Origin: Trichomonas tenax
Lineage: Eukaryota > Parabasalia > Trichomonadida > Trichomonadidae
Assembly (NCBI GenBank): GCA_023091735.1
Contig: JALKBU010000362.1
Coordinates: 1-45,410 of the forward strand
Reading direction: 5' to 3'
DNA: 45,410 nucleotides
The translations under genes were made by a program, and so were the position numbers. The notes under the pieces are model-generated. The model was not told the origin of the DNA. It searched no databases and saw only the letters and a program-made list of their open reading frames with translations. Shown piece after piece: positions 31,301 to 38,004 of this stretch. Numbering within the stretch: position 1 is the first letter of the stretch; each line of letters opens with the position of its first letter.

Positions 31301-32618
31301 TTCACTCGTCACTCCAGAGGATTCCAAGGATGACATGATTCTCAATGCTGAAGCTGACGATGAAGATAACTCCTTTGAACAAGAAGCGCCGCAGAAGCCC
31401 CCAAGAAAGATTGTCACAGCATCGAAGGAAGAGCAAGCGATGGCTGATGCTTTGATGCAGAGTTCTGGATTGAGTTCCTTCGCAAATTACAATTACGATG
31501 CTCGCAACAAGAACAAGCAACAGCAAAAGCCAAGCAAAGCTCCACCACAGCAGCTCCAGAATATGCCAAATCCAATCACGATGCAGTCAATCTCTCAAAC
31601 GGTCAGAATCGCACCAAAGAAGGAACAAGATCCGAAGATCACTCCATTATCTCGTACTGACAACATTGCACAGTCTCTTCCTCGTCTTCCACTCGCTGCT
31701 CTCGGACTCACCAATGATGCTCCACCACCATCGATCATTGCGCCTATCGAAGAGAAACCAGCTGAGCAGAAGAAGCCATCTCCAAAGTCAGAGTTCAAGA
31801 AACCAGAGCCTAAGCAAGAAAAACCAAAGAAGACTGAAGAGTCATCAAGAAAGAAGTCGTTGTCTATCTCAGACGCGACAACAGTCGTCACACCGAATGT
31901 CGATGAATCACCAAAGAGGAAAGTCACTCACTCGAAGTCCATGAAGAGCGCTGCCTTCAAGGACCTCACACCAGAGGAAGTACGCAGGTTGAATGCAGCT
32001 ACAGAGAGTGCTGATGATGGAAGAAAGGATCGTTGGATTACGCCAACAACTTCTGGACTTGCATCACCAAAGATTACTGTCCACAACTCTCGCAACAGAG
32101 TCCAGAACGAAGATTCTTCATCCATGGTGAGCACACCAAATCCATCATCTGTTCGCAACTCCAGCAGCAACTTACACTCAACGAGACTCGGAAAGGCACA
32201 CACAGGAAGAAACAGAGGTGCGCCAACATTCGTTTGGAACTCCAATGTTTCAGATGATGAAGATGAGGAACATAACGAGAACAGGGATTCTCTCGTTACA
32301 TCTCTCAGGGCGACAAGAAAGAGATTCCTCACTTCGAGGCCGGTTAGAGATGATAACACAGACTTGAGACCAACAACACCAGATTACGAAATGTACGAAG
32401 CAGAGATGCACGAGAAAGAGATGGAGAATGATGAAAATCTATTGTCAAGCGATGCCAGAACAATGGCTTTCTCTGGTCTCGCTGATCTTAAGCGTGTTGA
32501 CAGAATTATGTCGAATATCGAGAAGGATGCAATGGCAAAGCCTACACCGAAGTCACAAAGAAGTTATGAAAACTCGTCTTCTGTTGAGAAGCCGATCACC
32601 AGTACAAGATTTTTCTAA
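25350..32618 (+). CDS. Giant disordered protein with short hydrophobic repeats
   Basis: I do not recognise the family. The 2422-residue product is almost wholly low complexity (Lys, Glu, Pro, Gln, Asn, Ser, Ala) with very few aromatic residues. The coding strand is rich in A and C and poor in T. Small ordered-looking patches lie near the N-terminus (EEEEQIAIDFHKYYEYEQG; YPYLYPSIQFGPNKFNKML) and near the C-terminus. From about residue 610 to 2050 a short hydrophobic motif recurs about 16 times, separated by 30-150 disordered residues, for example PLSDALAGALINNK, PLTGALANIIKDD, PLSGLIANIIKN, PLSTAISGALIANQ, PLSGVLIANINN and NLVDALLQKPAE. A poly-Gln run lies at 28068-28110. A scaffold that docks many copies of one partner is plausible. 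No enzyme, signal peptide or membrane segment is visible. Confidence 0.8.
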   Translation: MAEMNKNNDASNLKTPGNVSGLIVDNGLDEEEEQIAIDFHKYYEYEQGSIIEKSQPMSLSERINNVATKVKDGPEIVQVPKKNFPNDLTAKRKRIHKRSRQTNDDIDEIQYSDEDDLDNDSNAMKVEDEESLSRRNREYSANDQNEKEEGINDIQRVDPSMGSSIFDSPDNQADNNANDNSRRPIIVKKPVKVSKKKNKQDTEYESKCTYPYLYPSIQFGPNKFNKMLNPESVQDIEYRYAAQRKGDISGRSGASTETRGTTSTYRSRPMTSNAPKRNNQHEIAQPSLLKSDSLFSRRLDQDVDLFKTTSKDKTHYKAAKTTLNSPRNFDSYQLNDHGDERAYRTAGRNTPNPKHNNFGPEDDSVHYTVPEPNQRDSARSSSKRSGNFTPPSFAKPDPYKSGSGSEPEPMPPTKATFATNTSKSDLHKTSTGTNTSSSRHTHDSSKNKQQKLPSYMQPKPKISYKSNLNYPSNSSSPDTASNSRKTSPGKKNYEQMNYRKGTILYPESDKSKPKTDRYNTSSRRSPSPKKTSELTTPEKLSPRSSEKRSSSVPSKLVEQNINQEDYNPQKNEMKQKDLKPSSPTAKAPAEKPFDEKQNDESDDKKEEKKPFPQPGDLALTVMIKKILTKSLKGLIAQQTFEVSKHDGVVDVDLDSKNLESQRSKKFDGPVPSESPPDETQEKEMRPLAEFSIHPVHNVDRKESDRKIEETHPKNAPTQHKNKPAENKDSPVLSIKDSVDKAAENIQPKPEENQDKENAQNQDKPQQKSPENQEKIDHEKPTENNDSKLSLQNALDKAMIDNKNTDKSQEKKDEEKPANEANNEKPEEKDNVPQLSINTAINKELQQPTKADDKTEPENKVASPSSQNHVLFDAPADQPPEPKAATPSQSTMRAAATSILSKPKPKIAQQQQQQQPQQQQKAHVQHQNPQQGQLPQRIGPLTLTFAEDASSFLDDTTGAVIPGGKYPRPNSAHSSNISPQNSANRNLEQPISNNSTDRLLNTPIDIPNPPPRSGFLSPHLKNSPRSQASNQNQQQTTPKPAEDKNNKPVDQKQDDSKPETKPLTGALANIIKDDQLNNKHEPANPSNNKQEPSKPTNNDVKSTNDNKQATKTNPLSDALAGALINNKDADKPAAAKEEKKPETSEEQKSNKQDSDKKPAATNGPLLATLTSNNADSKPTAQPQQLQKTAERNLVDALLQKPAEEKKVDEITSKPTDNKEAQKTSDKKPDEASQKQLNTPDKSVVDVLLQKPADKKKDEPAKQEEPKKKKEPAKKEENKKKDEQLKAAAKKSSPMPITGIINANIGSDKKPEATKPKENKQQQPAEQTPAKKDDNKSTTPAKQETQSKKDDAAKNEPTKEAQNTDMPAAKEGENKGLNVTPVAAALFANGKQDTKQEVPSEQKDELKKSEEEADEKAVPEEKKDSEEIKEQKPEEKPTEKKPEAKTVPLSGLIANIIKNTLKKDPQPENKPAAEQKPAESKDIEQKNPEEKNEDEQKQDDLKEAVAPLADALVPTDEKTAEEKQLTPESKPKKEEANKEEPNAPAQDTVDLSMPLGAALIGKDPAPQKQQQSQPKNTKPQKSQQQNAPQQKNTPQNAKTQPVPQQKNTQQNKTALKQESKQPVKDNKPVQNQQKQNDTKQTKQDASKLTEPNETKHTPQAKPADKQNQKQTPQSQNKPQQNQNKPPEKPAPQQNNQTDNKTSAKPQSSTSPLSTAISGALIANQAQKAQNAQQSNEKDLMQKPAEHPKQNNAASAEQKQNQQKPSDAKPSQTKKEESKKDEPKQTDAKKEQTKPEPKKDEEKPVDQKAATDPLSGVLIANINNAPPQQSQPINIPPQQTDANNKQPVANNKNDEKKPQQQNENKQHNENTQGTKVAIVAPSLPAAMTAAPANNNTTNNNAKPNDQRMTKTAEHKTRKAAPPNLYDLNNTTVGRKSRMTPIKKPETADKSLLPPEPKAASPAHHKSNRPSAFSPPPEEESPVNSKKVSLVTPEDSKDDMILNAEADDEDNSFEQEAPQKPPRKIVTASKEEQAMADALMQSSGLSSFANYNYDARNKNKQQQKPSKAPPQQLQNMPNPITMQSISQTVRIAPKKEQDPKITPLSRTDNIAQSLPRLPLAALGLTNDAPPPSIIAPIEEKPAEQKKPSPKSEFKKPEPKQEKPKKTEESSRKKSLSISDATTVVTPNVDESPKRKVTHSKSMKSAAFKDLTPEEVRRLNAATESADDGRKDRWITPTTSGLASPKITVHNSRNRVQNEDSSSMVSTPNPSSVRNSSSNLHSTRLGKAHTGRNRGAPTFVWNSNVSDDEDEEHNENRDSLVTSLRATRKRFLTSRPVRDDNTDLRPTTPDYEMYEAEMHEKEMENDENLLSSDARTMAFSGLADLKRVDRIMSNIEKDAMAKPTPKSQRSYENSSSVEKPITSTRFF
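28068..28110 (+). repeat. CAA/CAG tract coding poly-Gln
   Basis: A run of CAA and CAG codons with one CCT gives about 11 Gln interrupted by one Pro. Such trinucleotide runs vary in length between strains, so this is a likely polymorphic site inside the disordered protein. Confidence 0.75.
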
Positions 32619-32662
32619 TCATTATTTGATGTATTGTTATAAATATTTATGTTATTTTATAT

Positions 32663-33721
32663 TCAATAACTTTCATATATAATCATAGGAACTAATAGAC
32701 CCAAACTTAAACTCGGTTTCGATGGACCTCGAATAACACATGAAACCGAATATTTAAGAACAGTTATTCTTAAAGCTCCGCTGCCACTGTTTCCAATGCC
32801 ATTTGAGTTTGGAGAATAGAACAGCGGCATCGTTTTGTTACCATTTATTGTTTTAGCAGAAATAAAGTATATTCCTGAGTAATCAACTGAAGTTGTGCCT
32901 GGTGTGTTATCATTTTCACTCTTCAGTGCTACGCAGCCAGGATGACCTGAAATAAACGAACTTCTGCCGCCTTCAGCACCAGCAATCTCTAAAGAAGCAC
33001 CGCTGTAATATCCATTTCCTCCCATTCCTCCCATATCACTAACGCCAGAGGAAGGAGATATCCCAAATAAACCTTTAAGGCCTCTGCCAGTATTTCCATT
33101 GAATGAGCTACTTGGAGTTGCTATACCTCAGGTTTGGGTGCCTCCATTGGTGACAATATTAAGGCAAATAACATTATTATTGTTGCAATCGGAGTAACCT
33201 CTTTCTCCTTCAATTCCGCCTCCATTCCCTCCGATTGATGCGGGCAATTCTGCTCCACCTCCATCCGCAGCGACAAGAATTCGAAAACAGAATGAAAGTG
33301 AATCATACATTGCATAGTTTGATGTTGCATTAAACCTAACATCTGTAGAGCTACATCCAAGAGTGGACTCACGAAAGTTGAGAATTGCGGAAATGAAAAA
33401 ACATGTGGATCCAATGTAAATATACAGTTTCAATGCTTGTTTCAACTTAAGGAGTCCAGCAGCATAACCTCCAAGGCCGGGTTTGGTCACACCTGCCCAT
33501 ATTCCTCCTCTTGCTCCCCAAGCTTCAATATAATAGGAACCTGAATTCAAATCTGCAATATATGGAGCGCATGTAGCCTAGTTTGCATCACATGGATATC
33601 CGAAAATGACTTGGTCGCCATCCAGACTGATATATGAACTACCTACACCATTGCCTGCATATTGGGTTTTGATCAAATGACTCAATGAAATAAGTGAAGT
33701 GACATTTCTTAAAATCTCCAT
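32663..33721 (-). pseudogene. ALK/LTK-like glycine-rich protein, two in-frame stops
   Basis: On the minus strand one frame runs from an ATG at 33721 (MEILRNVTSL) to 32663, interrupted by TAG at 33578-33580 and TGA at 33128-33130. The content matches the ALK/LTK-type glycine-rich domain known in many trichomonad surface proteins: YYIEAWGARGG, GLGGYAAGLLKL, LYIYIGS, CSSTDVRFNA, ILVAADGGG, IGGNGGGIEGE, then GGMGGNGYYSGASLEIAGAEGG, SSFISGHPGCVAL and ALRITVL. The domain is complete in order, but with no signal peptide or membrane segment that I can confirm. Both stops could come from single substitutions. Both TGA and TAG end intact genes nearby, so recoding is unlikely. The gene converges with the disordered-protein gene at only 44 bases. 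Confidence 0.75.
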
Positions 33722-33963
33722 CGTTTTAATTTTACAAAAAATGAGTTGTATTATTACTTTTACAGAATACAACTATGTATAAAATTTGGAGAATATAAAA
33801 GATTTGGACGATTGATTGATATATACAAAGAATGTATTAATATAGGTGCCTTTTGGATAGATTAATCAAATCCATTATGAAACACTATCAACAAGCCACG
33901 GCAAAATAAGAACAATCAGACCGATAACTAGACATATGATAGCATCATCGAAAGCGAGTCTGA

Positions 33964-34884
33964 TCAAATATTGGAAGAAGAGAACATCCTCCAAAGACTC
34001 CACAGAAAAACAATTCAAAAGACAAGGAAGAGAAGCAGAACCCTCTTCCAAACAAACAGAAAGACAAACGAGACAAACAAAAGCCAAGAAGTTCCAAGAG
34101 TGCAGACAACGATCAGTCTCGACACAAAGAGAAAAATCAAGGCCAAAATCATAACAACAGCAGAAGAAAAGAAGAAACGAGACAGAACAAGAAGAAGGAC
34201 AAGATTCCGAAGTATGATGAAATGGATCTCCAGTCTCTCTCCAAAGCGGAATATGACAATATAGTTGCTAACGATGAGAACATATCAACGGAGGACGCCC
34301 TCCCAGCACTCACCACAGAGCAACTGTTCAAAATCAAGTTCCAGATTAATGATTTAATCAGATGGGATATCAATTGCCTCATGTTTCGAGCGACATTAAC
34401 ATTCCAGACATTAAAGAAACAAGAAGAAAAATGGAAACTGACGGAGTGCATTTACAACCTCCTGATGTTTAAAATCCAGCAAGTAATCAAAGACAAACTT
34501 CGACTGGGAGGACAGAAGAGATCACCTCTCACAAATGAAGAGAACACAATAGAGATCAACACGGGAACCATTAAGTACCATAACACACAAGAACATAAGC
34601 TCGCAAGAAGTTTAGAGAAGATTATCGAAATCAGACAGAATCCAGAATTTGAAAATGACATCAATCTCCTCAGCACTATTAGCTTCACCAAAGACTCTAT
34701 CCTTGCAATGGCGAGAAAAATCAGTGAGCCAGTTGCAAAGGAATTATTCGGAGCAAATCCAAGTGATGTGTCATTCACAGAAATTGACGCGTTCGTCCAG
34801 CAAGACCTCGACAATGCAATCAGAAAGATCAACTGGCTCAAATCGCAGTTGAATGAAGAAGAGATAGAAATGGACAACATGTAG
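33964..34884 (+). pseudogene. Retroelement ORF, N-terminal basic region
   Basis: The frame is open from 33964, just after a TGA, to the TAG at 34882-34884. The first 85 codons are packed with Lys, Arg, Gln and Asn and look like a nucleic-acid-binding tail. From the ATG at 34222 (MDLQSLSKAEYDN) a helical region follows with no recognisable zinc finger, whereas R2-type elements usually have C2H2 fingers and a Myb domain here. A start upstream of 33964 is not available in this frame. The reverse transcriptase lies downstream in the same frame. Confidence 0.6.
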
Positions 34885-35085
34885 AAGAAGCAGAAGCAAG
34901 CTCAAGCATACAAAACACAAGAGATGTATCGAATGAATAGCAAGAAAGCAATGAAGACATTCGTCTTCGCCAACAACAGTCCAAACAATCCATTGGTATC
35001 AGACGATGTTGCAGAAGAATTCGCACAGAAGAACAGACCAATAGACTTCATGGATCAAGAAGAGAGTCCGTGACATTCCCAATGC

Positions 35086-36133
35086 ATGCCAGAGGAGCAC
35101 TCAAAGATGATCGATGCGCTAACATGCGACCAAAAATTCATTGAAACAACAATCAAGAGTGTATCCATGATGTCAGCCAACGGAATCAACGGCATCAACT
35201 ATGATATATTCAAGATTTCACCAAAAGATTTCGCCTACTACTTTAGTATGCTCTATCGAGTAATACTTGATTCCAAAATGGTGCCAAGATCATGGAATCA
35301 GTTCAGGACGGTCCTCATATATAAGCACGACGATTCAAACCAGCTCCAAAACTGGAGACCGATCACCATAGCTCCATGTGCTTATAGATTATGGCCCAAA
35401 GTTGTAATGGAAGCATTCCAACATTGCAACTTCAGATTCAGACTGTTCAACGAAAGCCAAAAGGGCTTCATCAAAGGGATCAACGGATGCACAGAGCACA
35501 CACAAATGATTCCGAAAATCATTGCAGATGCAAACAGGAACGGCAAGAATCTATACATAACATCAATCGACTTAAGAGATGCCTTTGGCTCTCTCCCGCA
35601 CGTGCTCATTGACAGCAAGCTTGCAGAGATCGGAGTTTCCGAGAATCTCCGGGGTCATTATCATGTCAACATTCCTCCACAACACTACAAGAGTGTACAT
35701 GGGCAACGAGAAGAGCTCAGAAGCCACACTCGGAAAGGGTGTGAAGCAGGGATGCCCACTCTCGCCATTCATATTCGACTTATGCATCAATTCACTCATC
35801 CGAGCGATTGAGCAGTCCAAGAACGGATACCAAATCAAAGAATCAGCATGCGCTATCCAAGCCTACGCAGATGATATTATCCTGCTAAGCGACAAGGAAG
35901 ACAAGATGAACGGCAGCCTAAGGATTCTAGAGCAGTATCTACAATACAGTAAACTTGAAGTGAACATTAAGAAATGCTCCAACATCAACTACATCATTTT
36001 AGACAATCGAAGAGTCTCAACTCAAGACACCTTCACTATCTTTGGAGAGAGCATCAAGTCCAAATTACTTGATGACTTTATCGAGTACTTAGGAGTTCCA
36101 GTAGCCACCAATTTCATTGGCAGAATGAAATAA
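35086..36133 (+). pseudogene. Reverse transcriptase domain, frameshifted
   Basis: Motifs appear in the order of non-LTR reverse transcriptases: SWNQFRTVLIYKHDD and NWRPITIAPCAYRLWPK (fingers, 35299-35400), SIDLRDAFGSLPH (motif A with the first catalytic Asp, about 35563-35605), GKGVKQGCPLSPFIFDLCIN (motif B, about 35730-35790) and AYADDIILLS (motif C with the catalytic Asp pair, 35861-35890). Motif A and motifs B-C lie in different frames. The break is between about 35640 and 35690, close to a run of four G. The catalytic residues survive, so the break is the main loss here. A TAA at 36131 cuts the thumb from the C-terminal part. Confidence 0.85.
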
Positions 36134-36316
36134 AGCAACAACGGAATGGGAGAAGCGATCAACAAGATCGAACAGATCTTCGACAGCAAACTACTGTTCA
36201 ATCAGAAGATTGGCGCTCTCCGAAAGTTCCTCATCCCAAGTCTTGAAAACATTCTTCTTAATTGATATTTCAGACAAGGCAAACTAGAGGAAATCGATAA
36301 GAAGATCAGAACTTAA

Positions 36317-37582
36317 ATTTCCAAAGACATTGGAGTCGCAAGTCTTCCTAAGTCATTCTTCTACACAGATTGGAGAGACAATGGCCTCTCAATCACTCCG
36401 CTGAATTACCGAAGCAAAATTCTCGCAATCAGGACGCTCATCTGTATGCTCAACGCTAAGACGCCCACTACAAGATCTCAGTTCAGAAACTTAATCGAGG
36501 ACGAAATGAATCATAGAGGTATCACACAAGCAAAGAACAAGGATGAAGCAAACTTCCTGAACTTCTTAGTTCCTGATCATCCAAAGAAAGGAACATCATT
36601 TCTCGCCATGAGAGCAAAGCGAGCTGCTGACGAGTTAGGAGTCAAGATTATATACACAGAAGAAGATGATGCATGTGTAGAGATCAATAACAAGAGATAT
36701 TTCTTCACACACGACATCACAAAAGCTCTGCTCAACCCTTTGAGAAAGGAATTGTTCAAGAGTCTCACAAGTCTCGAGCTCCACGGGCACTTATTCATCA
36801 ACGCTGAAGATAACAAGAACAGCAATTCCTGGATCAGCATTTATAAAAGCAAGCTAGCCGATGGAATTACGAAGTTTGCTATTGCAGCAAGATGCAATGA
36901 ATATGCCACAGGTTCAATGCTATCGAAGAAAGATAACATTGAAAGGAGCTGTCCAGCAAGCGGTTCAATCAATCAAGATACGCTTGCACATCGCTTGAAT
37001 GGATGCAAAGGCTACAGAAAGCAACAAATCGACCGTCATGATATTGTAGTTAAAGAAGTTGTCAATGTCTTCAGCAAGATGAAGAAAGATGCCTCAATCC
37101 AAATCGGAAAGGCAATTTGCGAAGACAACAACATTCTCACTATCAGATCAAATGATGGATCGATTATGAAGCCAGATATTGTCGTCCAGACAGCCAATCG
37201 AATTGATATAGTAGAGATTACAGTCCCATATGACAACTGCTCTTCAAGATCTGGAATGAAGAAATCAAATCTTGAAGAGAGATACCAAGGAAAGCTTGCG
37301 AAGTATGAGGACCTTTGCTTCATAGTCAGCCAGGTTCTCAACAAGCAAACATACCTGACAGTCGTTGTAGTCTCAAGCCTAGGAATTCTCTACAAGAAGT
37401 CACTCAATCAGTTGAAGAAGTGCTTCGAGAGAATCCCATCATTTAAATGGGACCTCTTCCAAAGAAGAATTTCCGCAGCCGCACTCATAGGCTCGTATCT
37501 TATGTTCTTCAAACCACCGAAGAAGGTCAGGGTAACGGACGATATGATTGGAGCAGAAGACGGTGAAGAAAGAGATAACTAA
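36317..37582 (+). pseudogene. Retroelement C-terminus: Cys/His knuckle and endonuclease
   Basis: The frame is open from the codon after the TAA at 36314 to the TAA ending at 37582. The first ATG is 36446, which gives 378 codons. A knuckle SCPASGSINQDTLAHRLNGC (about 36945-37007) followed by RHDIVVKEV matches the C...H...C / RHD pattern found before the endonuclease of R2-like elements. The endonuclease core follows: KPDIVVQ (PD motif, about 37169-37189), IDIVEITVPYD (37202-37233) and GKLAKYEDL (about 37286-37312), which supply the Asp, Glu and Lys residues of the PD-(D/E)xK site. These residues are intact even though the element is broken upstream. Confidence 0.8.
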
Positions 37583-37601
37583 GAAAATAATAATAAGAAA
37601 A

Positions 37602-37630
37602 AAATAACAAGTTTTCAAAATTTGTTATTT
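37602..37630. terminator. Hairpin at the retroelement 3' end
   Basis: AAATAACAA at 37602-37610 pairs perfectly with TTGTTATTT at 37622-37630 around an 11-base loop. It starts 20 bases after the last stop. In R2-type elements the reverse transcriptase recognises structured 3' RNA, so this may be part of the element's 3' end; it could also be chance in AT-rich DNA. Confidence 0.4.
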
Positions 37631-38004
37631 ACTCTATTGAATTTAGTCGTCGATGCGACTCACAGTAAACATTTGAAATTCATGCGGGAGGAGATTTTTT
37701 TCTCTACGTTCATTTCTCGTTTTTTTATTTTTTCGAAGGCAATATAATCAGCTATTCGCTTTAAAGATATTTGGAATCATTTAGCATTTTGTGAAAATTT
37801 TCTTGTAAAATATTTTACATGACAGTATTTGTTCAAATACTATTTTTACATGTCATAAAATTGTTTATATGACAGAAATAATGTGGGAAAAATTTACACT
37901 TAAAAATACACCTATTTTTATCATCAGTTAAAAAAAATCCAATTTTTTCAAAAAATGTTTCATCGTTAAACATGTTTTGAGAAGTTTACGAAAAATTTCC
38001 TCGA
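37631..38004. other. Intergenic region before TTLL gene
   Basis: AT-rich, with no gene. It contains an imperfect palindrome at 37819-37856 (ATGACA ... TGTCAT, with AGTATTT/AAATACT inside). It holds the presumed promoter of the TTLL gene, where I see no good TCAA initiator close to the ATG; the nearest TCA lies about 40 bases upstream. Confidence 0.5.
37819..37856. repeat. Imperfect palindrome
   Basis: ATGACAGTATTTG and AAATACT...ACATGTCAT form nested inverted repeats: AGTATTT/AAATACT with a 4-base loop, and ATGACA/TGTCAT outside. It lies between the dead retroelement and the TTLL gene. Confidence 0.5.

Larger units (their letters stand above)
33964..37630 (+). mobile_element. Decayed non-LTR retrotransposon with restriction-like endonuclease
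   Basis: The element has one long coding region, now broken. A basic N-terminal part is followed by a reverse transcriptase, then a Cys/His knuckle, then an endonuclease of the PD-(D/E)xK type at the C-terminus. That order defines the early-branching non-LTR clades (R2, R4, CRE, NeSL, Hero and relatives), which prime reverse transcription on a nicked target. Damage: stops TAG 34882, TGA 35071, TAA 36131, TGA 36263 and TAA 36314, and one frameshift near 35640-35690. There is no LTR. A short A-rich, AAT-repeat tail and a perfect hairpin (37602-37630) follow the last stop. The true 5' end and target duplication are not resolved. This copy is dead. Confidence 0.8.

Noticed and set aside
22448..33580. 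Reassigned stop codons, to explain in-frame TAA, TGA and TAG in several genes
   Set aside because: Intact genes here end in TAA (phosphatase, centrin), TGA (ankyrin protein) and TAG (karyopherin) and have no internal stops. The interrupted genes are better read as pseudogenes.
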